From Thioalkalivibrio sp. (GTDB lineage Bacteria > Pseudomonadota > Gammaproteobacteria > Ectothiorhodospirales > Ectothiorhodospiraceae), in NCBI GenBank assembly GCA_003555285.1, contig PWGH01000134.1:1-28500 (forward strand): a DNA stretch of 28,500 bases, given 5' to 3'. The position numbers and the translations under genes are program-made. Positions 7,240 through 18,199 of the stretch are shown piece after piece; the first letter of the stretch is position 1; every line of letters begins with the position of its first letter. The notes beneath the pieces are model-generated. The model was not told the DNA's origin, did no database searches, and worked only from the letters and a program-made list of their open reading frames with translations.

Positions 7240-8943
7240 ATGCCGATCAAGTCTGACCGCTGGATCCGGCGCATGGCCGCTTCCAGCGGCTTGATCGAAC
7301 CCTTCGAGCCGGGGCAGGTGCGCCATCGCGACGGTGAGCGCATCGTCTCCTACGGCACCTCGAGCTACGGCTACGACGTGCGCTGCGCGAACGAATTCAA
7401 GATCTTCACCAACATCAACAGCACGATCGTCGACCCCAAGAACTTCGACGAGCGCAGCTTCGTGGACATCCAGGCGGACGTCTGCATCATCCCCCCGAAC
7501 TCCTTCGCCCTCGCGCGGACCATGGAATACTTCCGCATCCCGCGCAACGTGCTGACGATCTGCCTGGGTAAGAGCACTTACGCCCGTTGCTTTCGTGGCG
7601 ACACCCGCGTGGCCCTGGTGGACGGTACGGCGCCGACCTTGGAGTCGATGGCCGAACGGGCCGAGCAGGGGGAGTTGTTCTGGGGATACAGCATCGGTGA
7701 GTACGGCCGCGTCATCGTGACTCTGTTGGAGGCACCCCGCTTCATTGGCCGGGACGCCTTGATGGCCGTGACCCTGGACAACGGTGAGGCGATTCACTGC
7801 ACCCCGGATCATGAATTCCTGCGGCGCGACGGTCGTCGGGTGCAAGCCCACGAACTGCGGGACGGCGATTCGTTGATGCCGCTGTATCGGCAGTTGGCGC
7901 GCGGCTACGAGGTCGTTTACCAGCCGCTGAACGGCCATCTGTATCCGACCCACCGGCTCGCGGATGAGTGGAACTTGCGAAACGATATGTATGCCGATGA
8001 GCCGGGCACTCATCGCCACCACAAGGACATGGATCGTAGAAACAACATGCCGTGGAATATCGAGCGCATGGCGGCCTCCGAACATAGCCGACTGCACAAT
8101 GATCGCAGTTATGGTGAGGATTTTGATCCGGACCACCATAGCCAGTCCATTCGCGAAGCATTGAAGCGCTTGCGTCAGGATCCCGAATGGCTATCCCGCT
8201 ACCGGGCCGCGCAGTCCCATCGCGCCCGCCAGTTTTGGGGGGAAGCGCGCTACGCCCAGGCCCGGGAGGATTTGCGGCGCAAGCATTTGGCAGTCTGGAC
8301 CGACCAACGCCGCTCGCAGCAGCGAGAGGCCATGCTGCGATATTATGCTGATCCGGCGTCCCGTGAACTGTCATCGCGTATCTCGCGCAACGCCTGGTCA
8401 CGTGATCAGGGGGAGCGCCGTGCCCGCCAAGCCGCACTGGCCCGCAGTATCAATCTGCGGGATGAAATTACCGCGGAAGCAGTCCGCGAGGCCCTTGAAC
8501 GTACGGGCTCTATCCGCGGAGCCGCCGGGCTGCTCAATTGTGATCGCTCGGTTTTTCGGCGGTTTCCCGGGGAGTTGGCCGCGTTCCGGGGGCAGAAGAG
8601 TGACGCCACGCGCAATCACAAGGTCACCTCGGTTCGGGAGTTGCCCGGCGACCACGATGTGTACTGCCTGACGGTGCCGGAGGCAGGCAATTTCGCGTTG
8701 GAAGCCGGCGTTTTCGTCAGTAATTGCGGCATCATCGTCAATGTGACGCCGCTGGAGCCCGAGTGGGAGGGGCACGTGACGCTGGAGTTCTCGAACACCA
8801 CGCCGCTGCCGGCGAAGATCTACGCCAACGAAGGCGTGGCCCAGATGCTGTTCCTGGAGTCCGACGAGGTCTGCGAGACCTCCTACAAAGACCGCGGCGG
8901 CAAATACCAGGGTCAGCGCGGCGTCACACTCCCCCTGACCTGA
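7240..8943 (+). CDS. dcd: dCTP deaminase precursor interrupted by an intein
   Basis: Dcd deaminates dCTP to dUTP, feeding dTTP synthesis. The 567-codon frame contains the whole enzyme in two pieces: residues 1-116 ([13 protein letters not shown] to GKSTYAR) and 496-567 ([14 protein letters not shown] to the end). Joined, these give 188 residues, the length of the Pseudomonas-type Dcd, and restore the motif [16 protein letters not shown]. The insertion lies directly after the Arg equivalent to catalytic Arg115 of E. coli Dcd; Ser of GKST and Glu of VTLEFSN supply the other known catalytic positions. The unspliced protein should therefore be inactive. The gene follows apbC by 3 bases and is probably co-transcribed with it. 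The frame is unbroken throughout, so splicing is likely functional. Confidence 0.96.
   Translation: MPIKSDRWIRRMAASSGLIEPFEPGQVRHRDGERIVSYGTSSYGYDVRCANEFKIFTNINSTIVDPKNFDERSFVDIQADVCIIPPNSFALARTMEYFRIPRNVLTICLGKSTYARCFRGDTRVALVDGTAPTLESMAERAEQGELFWGYSIGEYGRVIVTLLEAPRFIGRDALMAVTLDNGEAIHCTPDHEFLRRDGRRVQAHELRDGDSLMPLYRQLARGYEVVYQPLNGHLYPTHRLADEWNLRNDMYADEPGTHRHHKDMDRRNNMPWNIERMAASEHSRLHNDRSYGEDFDPDHHSQSIREALKRLRQDPEWLSRYRAAQSHRARQFWGEARYAQAREDLRRKHLAVWTDQRRSQQREAMLRYYADPASRELSSRISRNAWSRDQGERRARQAALARSINLRDEITAEAVREALERTGSIRGAAGLLNCDRSVFRRFPGELAAFRGQKSDATRNHKVTSVRELPGDHDVYCLTVPEAGNFALEAGVFVSNCGIIVNVTPLEPEWEGHVTLEFSNTTPLPAKIYANEGVAQMLFLESDEVCETSYKDRGGKYQGQRGVTLPLT
7588..8724 (+). mobile_element. 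Intein (379 aa) with HNH homing endonuclease, inserted in Dcd
   Basis: The element encodes precursor residues 117-495. Splicing signals seen in order: Cys1 with block A ([13 protein letters not shown]); block B (IHCTPDHEF, Thr72 and His75 of the intein); block F ([12 protein letters not shown], 358-369); and block G ending GVFVSN, with Asn379 last and extein Cys as +1. The penultimate residue is Ser rather than the usual His. Between the splicing halves, residues 144-170 form an HNH nuclease motif ([19 protein letters not shown], later His166 and His170). A long basic helical stretch (186-290) and a helix-turn-helix-like segment ([19 protein letters not shown], 297-315) are probably DNA-binding modules of the NUMOD kind. 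No LAGLIDADG motif is present. GC is visibly lower than in the flanking dcd halves, suggesting recent arrival. Confidence 0.95.
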
Positions 8944-8993
8944 CCTGGCGGCCGCCCCTTGCCGATCGTCCTGCAGCGCGGTAGCTTGGCTTC

Positions 8994-9293
8994 ATGCGCT
9001 TAAGCCAGCAACAACGGCAGGTCATCCGTGACGAGGTCGCGGATATTTTCGGGGCGGACGCCCGGGTGCATGTGTTTGGCTCGCGCCTGGACGATACCGA
9101 TCGGGGCGGAGACATTGATCTCTACATCGAGGCCCCGGGAAACGCCGAGGGCCTGCTCGATCGCGAACTGGCGCTGTACGCCCGCCTGCAGCGAAAGCTG
9201 GGTGAGCAGCGCATCGACATCGTCGTTCACGGCCCTGACCAACCCATTCGTTCGATCGACCGCCACGCGCGCGCCACCGGTATGCCCCTATGA
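8994..9293 (+). CDS. MNT-type minimal nucleotidyltransferase antitoxin (MntA-like)
   Basis: A 99-residue nucleotidyltransferase of the kind that acts as antitoxin to HEPN ribonucleases, in studied systems by adding AMP to a tyrosine of the toxin. The active-site pattern is GS-x9-DxD (GSRLDDTDRGGDIDLYI, with Gly29, Ser30, Asp40, Asp42), and a third acidic residue is Asp75 in QRIDIVVHG. Length and lack of a substrate domain fit the minimal family. The next gene overlaps by ATGA (9290-9293) and encodes the HEPN partner, which strongly supports the pairing. It starts 50 bases after dcd on the same strand, so it may be read from the same transcript. Confidence 0.88.
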   Translation: MRLSQQQRQVIRDEVADIFGADARVHVFGSRLDDTDRGGDIDLYIEAPGNAEGLLDRELALYARLQRKLGEQRIDIVVHGPDQPIRSIDRHARATGMPL

Positions 9294-9769
9294 ACGATCC
9301 GCAGGAGCGGCTCATCCGCCTGCTCGATCTCGTTGGGAAGGAAGACGAGCACTTGCTGGCCGTGCGCAAACGCCTGCTGGGTGAAGATTGCCGAGTGACC
9401 GGCCAGCGGATGCAGCAGCTCCTGGCCACGGAACTGGGCATCGACCGCCTGGAGTCCTTCGGCGCGAAGTTCGGCAGGATGCAGGACACCTTGGTCGACA
9501 AGTTGATCCCGGTGCTGCTGCTGATGGCGGGGGAGCAGACCGGCGCGGCGATCGACAATTTGGGGCGACTGGAGCGTCTGGGCCTGGTGCACTCGGTCGA
9601 TGCCTGGTTGCAGATGCGAAGGCTGCGCAACCGCCTCGTCCATGAATACATCGATCGACCCGATGACTTGGCGCCGGCGCTGGAACGTGCGTGCCAGTTT
9701 ACCGATCGAATGCACCAGGATTTTCAGGCGATACGCACCTACGCCAAGGAACATCTGCTACTTTCGTAG
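9290..9769 (+). CDS. HEPN domain toxin (HepT-like) of an MNT/HEPN toxin-antitoxin pair
   Basis: An all-helical 159-residue protein with the RX4HXY motif of HEPN ribonucleases: Arg113, His118 and Tyr120 in RLRNRLVHEYID. In characterised HepT toxins the Arg and His form the RNase site and the Tyr is AMPylated by the partner nucleotidyltransferase. The start ATG overlaps the stop of the MNT gene by four bases, indicating translational coupling and balanced production. Here the antitoxin gene comes first. The antitoxin and toxin roles are inferred from family and order; the cellular RNA target is unknown. Confidence 0.87.
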   Translation: MNDPQERLIRLLDLVGKEDEHLLAVRKRLLGEDCRVTGQRMQQLLATELGIDRLESFGAKFGRMQDTLVDKLIPVLLLMAGEQTGAAIDNLGRLERLGLVHSVDAWLQMRRLRNRLVHEYIDRPDDLAPALERACQFTDRMHQDFQAIRTYAKEHLLLS

Positions 9770-9831
9770 GCTGGCCTTGGCCGCAAATAGCACGCACCAC
9801 CACGCCCTTGGGACGTCCACCCCGCGCGGCT

Positions 9832-9865
9832 CCGACCCCGACCCGCCCCGCGCCGGTGGGGTCGG
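9832..9865. terminator. GC-rich hairpin between convergent HEPN gene and fabA
   Basis: CCGACCCC at 9832-9839 pairs perfectly with GGGGTCGG at 9858-9865 across an 18-base GC-rich loop. It lies between two genes that end towards each other, a natural place for a shared terminator. Neither side has a clear T-run, so a classical intrinsic terminator is doubtful. Confidence 0.35.
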
Positions 9866-9868
9866 GGA

Positions 9869-10381
9869 TCAGAAGTTTTCGGTGGAGGTGAACAGGCCTA
9901 CGCGCAGGTCCTTGGCGACGTAGATTTCGCGGCCGTCGACGCGTACTGAGCCGTCGCCGATGCCGAGCACGAGTTTGCGCGAGATCACGCGCTTCATCTC
10001 GATGTGGTAGGTGACCTTCTTCGCGGTCGGTAGCACCTGGCCGGTGAACTTCACCTCGCCGACACCAAGGGCGCGTCCGCGTCCGGGGTTGCCGAGCCAC
10101 GCCAGATAAAAGCCGACCAGCTGCCACATCGCATCCAGGCCGAGGCAGCCGGGCATCACCGGATCGCCGGGGAAATGGCAGGCGAAGAACCAGAGGTCAG
10201 GATGGATATCCAGCTCCGCGAGCATCTCGCCCTTGCCGAATTGGCCGCCGTCGCTGTTGATCTTCAGCACCCGGTCCATCATCAGCATATTGGGGATCGG
10301 CAGTTGGGCATTGCCGGCGCCGAACATCCGGCCGTAGCCGCAATCCAGCAGTTCGTCGCGATCGAAGTGGTCTTTGGGCAT
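9869..10381 (-). CDS. fabA: 3-hydroxydecanoyl-ACP dehydratase/isomerase
   Basis: Dehydrates 3-hydroxydecanoyl-ACP and isomerises the trans-2 to the cis-3 enoyl product, starting unsaturated fatty acid synthesis. The start [15 protein letters not shown] at 10381 gives 170 residues, the family length. The hot-dog fold active site is [19 protein letters not shown], with His69 and Asp83 as the catalytic pair, followed by [14 protein letters not shown]. The FabA rather than FabZ assignment rests on the Asp and the characteristic MWQL/GFYL sequence. The frame is open further upstream to 10558, but those residues do not belong to the family. fabB, its usual neighbour, is not in the window. Confidence 0.96.
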   Translation of the reverse strand: MPKDHFDRDELLDCGYGRMFGAGNAQLPIPNMLMMDRVLKINSDGGQFGKGEMLAELDIHPDLWFFACHFPGDPVMPGCLGLDAMWQLVGFYLAWLGNPGRGRALGVGEVKFTGQVLPTAKKVTYHIEMKRVISRKLVLGIGDGSVRVDGREIYVAKDLRVGLFTSTENF

Positions 10382-10527
10382 CGAAGTGTCTCGGAGCAAA
10401 CCTCGCATTGGACCCAAACCTGCCTGCAAAAGCAATGGCAGCCGGGTGCCCGTCCGGCCATAAGCTGTGTTCCGAGTTCCGATCGGCCATACTCCGGCGC
10501 AAAAGGGCATGATCGGAAGGCAGGGGA

Positions 10528-11910
10528 GTGAACGTGGACGTGAACGTGCTAATGACAATGCTGATGTGGGTCACGGTGGTGGCCGTTGGGGTCCTGGTGC
10601 TCGATCTGGCCCGCCAGCCGGTGCGCCGCTTTCTGGTCGCCAGCGTCAGTCTGCTCGCGCGTGTGACCTGCGGCCTGCGCACCCAACTGGCGCGGTTGCG
10701 CGATGCGGTGGGTCGTTGGCACAGCGCACACCTGCTGCACCTGGAGGCCGTTCGGGTGGGTGACGCCATCGATGCGCTGGAGCGCGACTACGCCCAGCTG
10801 ATCGGCCACGACCTGGCCCAGCTGCCGGAATTGCGCCAGCGCACGCACGACACCCTGCGCGAATTGCAGACCGCCTATACGCGGGACGAGGCTGCGCTGA
10901 CCGGTGAGCCCGCCTGGGTTCATCGCCTGGAGGCGCTCGCGCGCATCCCCGACGGCGGCGATCAGCCGCAGAGCCAACGCCTGGCGCGGGACATGCAGGA
11001 GACCGTGCTGCGCGTCGGTCGCCTGGCCCTCGAGGAACACCGCCAGAGCGGACGGGCCCTGCTGGCCAGCCGGCGGCGCCTGCAGGGCCCTGTCGAGGAA
11101 CTGGTGTCGCGTCTGGGCTCATTACAGGAGCGTCTGCGCGCCCTGCACGGACAGGCGCAGCGCCTGGATGCCACGCTCAAGCACTTCGACCAGAACCGCA
11201 CCCAACGCGCCCTGCGGCTGCCGGCCTATGCCCATGCCACCAGCCAATGGGTGCTCAGCGGCGCCGGCCTCGCGCTGGCGGCCCTGGCCGTCTACGTGTA
11301 TCAGCAGCTCTTCAGCGAGCCGTTCCAGATGCTGTTCCCGGTGCTCGCCGATGGCACCGGCGGCACACCCGAGCTCGCGATGTGGGTGCTGCTCGGCGGC
11401 GCGGCGCTCAGCGGCTGGATTCTGCTGGAAACCCGCGCGATGGCGTGGCCGGGCATCACCCCGCTGGGCCGCCTCGGTAGCGGCCCGCGCACGGTGCTCT
11501 CGGGGCTGGCCGGCGTGATCCTGATCGCTGTGGTGGTCGTTTCGATGATCAACGGCTACCTGCGCGATTGGTTCCTGTACCGCACCGAACTGATCGAGGT
11601 GCTGATGGCGGGGGGCGAGGCACCGCCGCTGGTCGATGTGAGCTGGGTCGCGCAGTTGCTGGGTGGTTTGCTGGGGCTGGTATTGCCGCTGGCGATCGCA
11701 CTGGCGCCGTTGTGGCTGGTCGGCCTGCTGACCGCGTCGCGGCTGCTGTTGGGCGCGGCTTTGTGGCTGGTGCTGGCCCTGCTCGCCGGCCTGCTGCAGT
11801 GGCTCGCCGGTGCCACCTGTCAGCTGCGGCGCTGGCTACCGGCCGCTTTCGAGGTGGTGATCTTCCTGCCGCAGGCCTGGCGACGCTGGCGGGCCGGAGC
11901 TGTGAACTGA
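10528..11910 (+). CDS. Unrecognised membrane protein with long coiled-coil region
   Basis: I do not recognise the family. A membrane helix (residues about 8-27) is followed by about 200 residues of charged, mostly helical sequence (45-235, likely coiled coil). Five further hydrophobic segments follow, near 241-260, 283-301, 320-343, 373-402 and 404-429. A basic tail ends the protein. This shape resembles membrane proteins that scaffold or sense the envelope, or large MscS-type proteins, but no diagnostic motif is visible. The start is one of a run of in-frame GTG codons (10528, 10534, 10540, 10546); AGGGGA at 10522-10527 fits best with 10534. It lies 119 bases upstream of the SH3-anchor gene and may be co-transcribed with it. 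Confidence 0.75.
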   Translation: MNVDVNVLMTMLMWVTVVAVGVLVLDLARQPVRRFLVASVSLLARVTCGLRTQLARLRDAVGRWHSAHLLHLEAVRVGDAIDALERDYAQLIGHDLAQLPELRQRTHDTLRELQTAYTRDEAALTGEPAWVHRLEALARIPDGGDQPQSQRLARDMQETVLRVGRLALEEHRQSGRALLASRRRLQGPVEELVSRLGSLQERLRALHGQAQRLDATLKHFDQNRTQRALRLPAYAHATSQWVLSGAGLALAALAVYVYQQLFSEPFQMLFPVLADGTGGTPELAMWVLLGGAALSGWILLETRAMAWPGITPLGRLGSGPRTVLSGLAGVILIAVVVVSMINGYLRDWFLYRTELIEVLMAGGEAPPLVDVSWVAQLLGGLLGLVLPLAIALAPLWLVGLLTASRLLLGAALWLVLALLAGLLQWLAGATCQLRRWLPAAFEVVIFLPQAWRRWRAGAVN

Positions 11911-11977
11911 TCCACACTGCGGGGGGGTTGGGGTCGGCCAAATGCGGCCGCAAGCGGTCCCGCTCCGGTGCGAGGGC

Positions 11978-11986
11978 TGGTAGACT
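11978..11986 (+). promoter_or_regulatory. Possible extended -10 element upstream of the SH3-anchor gene
   Basis: TGG directly followed by TAGACT (11981-11986) forms an extended -10 about 44 bases before the ATG at 12030. No acceptable -35 is seen, so this is weak. Confidence 0.28.
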
Positions 11987-12029
11987 GGCGCGCGGATCGT
12001 TCGGCAGCACCGGTTGGGAGAAGAGCGGC

Positions 12030-12089
12030 ATGGGTTTGGTTGACATGGGTTTCAGTAGAGTGGGTTTCAGCAGCATGGGTTTGAGACTA
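12030..12089 (+). repeat. Four 15-bp tandem repeats at the gene start
   Basis: Four consecutive 15-base units each begin (A/G)TGGGTTT and encode MGLVD, MGFSR, VGFSS, MGLRL. Each unit opens with a usable start codon (ATG, ATG, GTG, ATG) in the same frame, so loss or gain of a unit would not disrupt the protein. Confidence 0.85.
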
Positions 12090-12770
12090 TTCGGTACGTG
12101 CAGGGTCGTCGGTACGGTGACGATCGCGGGTCTGCTTCTGTTGCTGGCCACGCAGGCCACGGCGCAAGACGTCACGCGCTACATCAGCGATGAACTCGAG
12201 GTGGGGGCCCGCGTCAGCGAGGCCCCACAGAGCCGCATTATCCGCACCGCGCGCAGCGGCGAGCGGGTCACGGTGCTGGAGCAGAATCGCGAGGGCTATT
12301 CCCGGGTGCGCTTTGGCAACGGCACCGAGGCCTGGCTACTGACCCGGTACCTGCAGAACGAGCCGCATGCGCGTGAGCAGCTCGCGGCCGTGCAGGCCGA
12401 ACTCGACGAAATCCGTTCCGGCACCGACGACCAGGCCGGTCGCATCGCGCAATTGCTGGACACCCGGCGCACGCTCGAAGGCGAGCAGGAGGTGCTGCAG
12501 CGGCACATCGCCTCGCTGGAAGCCGAATTGGGCGAACTGCGCGACGTGGCCGCGCGCCCGCAGGAGATTCGGGCGGAAAACACGCAGCTGCGGGAAACCC
12601 TGTTCGAGGCTCAGAGTTCGGCCGAGGATTTTCGCCGTCAGGTCGAGGTGATGCGCGCGGACAGCCAACGCAAGTGGTTCATGACCGGCGCTCTGGTGAC
12701 CGTCGGTTCGCTGATCTTTGGTATGCTCCTCACCCGTCTGCCGCGCCGGCGCCGCAGCAGCGAATGGTAG
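12030..12770 (+). CDS. TIGR04211-type SH3 and anchor domain protein (YgiM-like)
   Basis: An envelope protein with a periplasmic bacterial SH3 domain, a coiled coil and a C-terminal anchor, as in YgiM. The 246 residues divide into a signal peptide (hydrophobic core 27-41, likely cut after ATQATA), an SH3 domain at about 47-110 (VGARVSEAPQSRIIRT to AWLLTRYLQ), and heptad-like helix at 113-212. A single membrane span (216-235) and a basic cytoplasmic tail (RLPRRRRSSEW) end it. The N-terminus before the signal core is unusual, with four five-residue repeats. GGGAGAAGAG precedes the first ATG at good distance, so I use 12030; the fourth repeat Met (12075) would give a more standard signal peptide. 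Cellular role is not firmly known for the family. Confidence 0.85.
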   Translation: MGLVDMGFSRVGFSSMGLRLFGTCRVVGTVTIAGLLLLLATQATAQDVTRYISDELEVGARVSEAPQSRIIRTARSGERVTVLEQNREGYSRVRFGNGTEAWLLTRYLQNEPHAREQLAAVQAELDEIRSGTDDQAGRIAQLLDTRRTLEGEQEVLQRHIASLEAELGELRDVAARPQEIRAENTQLRETLFEAQSSAEDFRRQVEVMRADSQRKWFMTGALVTVGSLIFGMLLTRLPRRRRSSEW

Positions 12771-12835
12771 GGACCCACCGGCCCCGCTCCGGGCGGGCGC
12801 CACTGTCGTTTTGACTTCGAAGGAATCCTGCTCGG

Positions 12836-15132
<2,297 letters not shown>

Positions 15133-15136
<4 letters not shown>

Positions 15137-15558
15137 ACATGCATTCGTTGATCCTGCGCACGGCCGGGCATTTCCTGCTGCCGCTGCTGATGCTGTTTTC
15201 GCTGTTCCTGCTGCTGCGCGGCCACGACGAACCGGGCGGCGGCTTCATCGCCGGACTGGTCGCGGCCGCAGCCATCGTGCTGTACCTGTTCACCATGGAC
15301 GTCGCCTCCGCCCGCAGCGTGTTGCGGGTGGACCCGCGCGACCTGATCGGCGCCGGGATGCTGGTCGCGGTGCTCAGCGGCGTGCCCGGGGCCTTTCGCG
15401 GCCAGGCCTTCTTCACCGCCCAGTGGTGGGAACCGATGGTGCCGGGCATCGGGGCGGTGAAGATCAGTACCGTGCTGTTCTTCGACATCGGCGTGTATCT
15501 GGTGGTGGTCGGCGCCGTCCTGACCATCATGCTCACCCTGGCCGAGGCGGAGGACTGA
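15133..15558 (+). CDS. mrpB: Mrp Na+/H+ antiporter subunit B
   Basis: Small membrane subunit of the Mrp complex. The 141-residue protein has four hydrophobic helices, the family motif [21 protein letters not shown], and a conserved [22 protein letters not shown] segment. The ATG sits inside the mrpA stop (ATGA), and the stop is one base before mrpC, so the three genes are translationally coupled. Confidence 0.97.
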
Positions 15559-15559
15559 T

Positions 15560-15907
15560 ATGGAGATCGTGATGGCCGTCGTCATCGGCGGACTCTATGC
15601 GGCCGCCGTATACATGCTGTTGCGCCGCTCGATCGTGAAACTGGTGATCGGTCTGGTGCTGTTGTCCAATGCCGCGAACCTGCTGATCTTCACCGTCGCC
15701 GGGCTGGTGCGCGGCGCCCCGCCGCTGATCTATCCCGGCGAGGTGCTGCCGCCCGGCATCAGCGCCGATCCGCTGGCGCAGGCCCTGATCCTGACCGCGA
15801 TCGTGATCGGCTTCGGCGTGCTGGCCTTTGCCGTGGTGTTGATTCACCGCGCCTTCGAAGTCGTGGGCGCCGATGACATGGACCAGATGAAGGACACCGA
15901 TACATGA
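15560..15907 (+). CDS. mrpC: Mrp Na+/H+ antiporter subunit C (NuoK-like)
   Basis: NuoK-related membrane subunit of 115 residues with three predicted helices. The family segment [21 protein letters not shown] and the stretch [21 protein letters not shown] are clear. Its stop overlaps the mrpD start (ATGA at 15904-15907). The acidic tail ([11 protein letters not shown]) is typical of the subunit. Confidence 0.97.
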   Translation: MEIVMAVVIGGLYAAAVYMLLRRSIVKLVIGLVLLSNAANLLIFTVAGLVRGAPPLIYPGEVLPPGISADPLAQALILTAIVIGFGVLAFAVVLIHRAFEVVGADDMDQMKDTDT

Positions 15908-17430
15908 ATGGAGTGATCGCGCTCCCGATCCTGGTTCCCCTGCTGGCCGGTGCCCTGTCCCTGATCTTCTGGCGTTCGCACACCGTGCAGCGGGCGCTCG
16001 GGGTGCTGGGCACCGGTCTGCTGCTGGTGGTGTCGATCGACCTGCTGCTGCAGACCTGGGCGCAGGGGCACCTGGTGATGGAAATGGGCAACTGGCCGGC
16101 GCCCTTTGCCATCGTGCTGGTCTCGGACATGCTGGCCGCGATCATGGTGCTGCTGACCGCCATCGTCGGCCTGCCGGTGGCGGTGTACTCGCTCTCCGGC
16201 ATCAGCGTGCGCCACGAGCGTTACGGCTACTACCCGCTGTTCCACCTGCTGCTGGCCGGTGTGAACGGGGCCTTCCTGACCGGCGACATCTTCAACCTGT
16301 ACGTGTGGTTCGAGGTGATGCTGGTCGCCTCCTTTGCGCTGCTGATCCTCGGCGGTGAGCGGGCGCAGATGGAAGGGGCGATCAAGTACGTGACGCTGAA
16401 CCTGCTGTCGTCGGCGCTGTTCCTGACCGCGATCGGCCTGCTCTACGGGCTCACCGGCACGCTGAACATGGCCGACATCGCGCTGAAGCTCGGCGAGGTC
16501 GAGGACACCGGCCTGGTCACGGTGATCGCGATCCTGTTCCTGGTCGCCTTCGGCATCAAGGCGGCGGCGTTCCCGCTGTTCTTCTGGCTGCCGGCCTCCT
16601 ACCACACCCCAAAGGTCGCGGTCTCCGCGCTGTTCGCCGGTCTGCTGACCAAGGTCGGGGTCTACGCGCTGTTCCGTGTCTTCACGCTGATCTTCGATCA
16701 GGATGTCGGCTACACCCACGATATCCTGCTGTGGATCGCGCTGCTGACCATGCTCACCGGCGTGCTCGGTGCGGCCGCCCAGTTCGAGTTCCGGCGAATC
16801 CTGTCGTTTCACATCGTCAGCCAGATCGGCTACATGATCCTGGGGCTCGCGTTGTTCACGCCGCTGGCGATCCTCGGCGGCGTCTTCTACATCGCTCACC
16901 ACATCGTGGTGAAGTCGAACCTGTTCCTGATCAGCGGCCTGACCTACCAGCTCAAGGGCTCGCACGAACTGCGCGATCTGGGCGGTCTGTACCGCTCGCA
17001 CCCGGGGCTCGCGATCCTGTTCATGATCCCGGCATTGTCGCTGGCCGGCCTGCCGCCCTTGTCCGGCTTCTTCGCCAAGTTCATCATCATCCGGGCCGGC
17101 ATCGAGGTGGAGGCCTGGTTCGCGGTCGGCGTGGCCTTGCTGGTCGGCCTGCTGACGCTGTATTCCATGGTCAAGATCTGGAACGAGGCCTTCTGGAAGG
17201 CGCAACCCGCCGGTGTCGCGGCGCCGGTGCCGGCGCAGGGCTCGCTGATCTGGATGTGGTTGCCGATCATCGCGCTGGCGGCACTGACGCTCGCGATCGG
17301 CCTGTACGGCCAGCCGCTGTTCCTGATGGCCGAACGGGCGGCGGCGCAGTTGCTCGATCCCGCGGGCTACGTGGAAGCGGTGTTGGGCCTCGACTACATC
17401 GAATCGGTACTGGAGGCGACGCGCCCATGA
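15904..17430 (+). CDS. mrpD: Mrp Na+/H+ antiporter subunit D (NuoN/M-like)
   Basis: Second large antiporter-like subunit, related to NuoM/NuoN, 508 residues with about 14 helices. The residues essential for exchange in studied Mrp systems fall at the same numbers here: Glu137 ([17 protein letters not shown]) and Lys219 ([15 protein letters not shown]). Further family blocks are [19 protein letters not shown] and [14 protein letters not shown]. Overlap with mrpC upstream and with mrpE downstream (ATGA at 17427-17430) marks tight operon structure. Confidence 0.97.
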   Translation: MNGVIALPILVPLLAGALSLIFWRSHTVQRALGVLGTGLLLVVSIDLLLQTWAQGHLVMEMGNWPAPFAIVLVSDMLAAIMVLLTAIVGLPVAVYSLSGISVRHERYGYYPLFHLLLAGVNGAFLTGDIFNLYVWFEVMLVASFALLILGGERAQMEGAIKYVTLNLLSSALFLTAIGLLYGLTGTLNMADIALKLGEVEDTGLVTVIAILFLVAFGIKAAAFPLFFWLPASYHTPKVAVSALFAGLLTKVGVYALFRVFTLIFDQDVGYTHDILLWIALLTMLTGVLGAAAQFEFRRILSFHIVSQIGYMILGLALFTPLAILGGVFYIAHHIVVKSNLFLISGLTYQLKGSHELRDLGGLYRSHPGLAILFMIPALSLAGLPPLSGFFAKFIIIRAGIEVEAWFAVGVALLVGLLTLYSMVKIWNEAFWKAQPAGVAAPVPAQGSLIWMWLPIIALAALTLAIGLYGQPLFLMAERAAAQLLDPAGYVEAVLGLDYIESVLEATRP

Positions 17431-17900
17431 TCGCCCTGACCTGGAACGTCGTGCTGGCGCTGGTCTGGGTGGCCCTGACCGGCTCCTTTACCGGGGCCAA
17501 CCTGCTGCTCGGTTTCGTGCTCGGCTACGCGATCCTGGGCCTGGCGCTCAGCGATCAGCCGGGGGTTGCCAAGTACGTCGGCAAGGTGCCGAAGTTCATC
17601 GGTTTTGTCGGCTTCTTCCTGTGGGAGTTGCTGGTCTCCAACCTCAAGGTGGCCTACGACGTGCTGACGCCGACCCACCACATGCGCCCGGCGGTGATCG
17701 CGATGCCGCTCGATGCCAAGAGCGACGGCGAAATCCCCATCGTGGCGAACCTGATCTCCCTGACTCCCGGGACCCTGAGCCTGGATGTCTCCAGCGACAA
17801 GAAGGTCCTGTACATTCACGTGATGTACCTGACCGACCGGGACGAGGCGATCCAGAGCATCAAGGCCCTGGAGGCCCGGGCGCTCGAGGTCTTGCGCTAA
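17427..17900 (+). CDS. mrpE: Mrp Na+/H+ antiporter subunit E
   Basis: Membrane subunit with a small cytoplasmic domain, 157 residues. Two or three N-terminal helices ([20 protein letters not shown] to [20 protein letters not shown]) precede the conserved domain containing [18 protein letters not shown] and [15 protein letters not shown] start at 17427, inside the mrpD stop; an open frame extends far upstream but only through mrpD in another phase. mrpF follows after a 23-base gap with its own strong ribosome site. Confidence 0.96.
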   Translation: MIALTWNVVLALVWVALTGSFTGANLLLGFVLGYAILGLALSDQPGVAKYVGKVPKFIGFVGFFLWELLVSNLKVAYDVLTPTHHMRPAVIAMPLDAKSDGEIPIVANLISLTPGTLSLDVSSDKKVLYIHVMYLTDRDEAIQSIKALEARALEVLR

Positions 17901-17923
17901 GCACGTTTTTCGGAGGTATGCTC

Positions 17924-18199
17924 ATGCTGACCTATTCGATCATCACGGCCTATGGCCTGCTCAGCCTCGCGTTGCTGCTGAGTTTCTTTCGCTTGGTCCA
18001 GGGGCCCACCCTGCCGGATCGGGTGGTGGCGCTCGAACTGCTGGCCTCGCTGACCGTGGGTTTCATCGCCGTCTCGGTGGTGGCCTCCGGGCGTTCGGCC
18101 TTCGTCGATGTGGCCATGGTGCTGGCGCTCACCGCCTTCCTCGCCGCCCTGGGCTTCGCCCGGTACCTGGAGAAGGGAGGGATTCACTTTGGTGATTGA
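17924..18199 (+). CDS. mrpF: Mrp Na+/H+ antiporter subunit F
   Basis: Small three-helix subunit of 91 residues. The family core PTLPDRVVALELLASLTVGF and SAFVDVAMVLALTAFLAALGFARYLEKG is clear. Two ATGs are available: CGGAGGT (17911-17917) abuts the first (17918), leaving no spacer, but is 6 bases from the second, so I use 17924. Its 3' end overlaps mrpG by eight bases. Confidence 0.95.
   Translation: MLTYSIITAYGLLSLALLLSFFRLVQGPTLPDRVVALELLASLTVGFIAVSVVASGRSAFVDVAMVLALTAFLAALGFARYLEKGGIHFGD

Noticed and set aside
6154..8139. 661-codon open frame on the minus strand
   Set aside because: Antisense to apbC and the first part of dcd with its intein; His/Gln/Val-rich translation without motifs.
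7588..8724. Insertion of an ordinary gene or a frameshift in dcd
   Set aside because: The frame is continuous, splice-junction residues are in place, and excision restores exactly the family length, which fits an intein rather than disruption.
12811..12816. TTGACT as a -35 for the mrp operon
   Set aside because: The matching -10 position would fall on the mrpA start codon, leaving no room for a leader.
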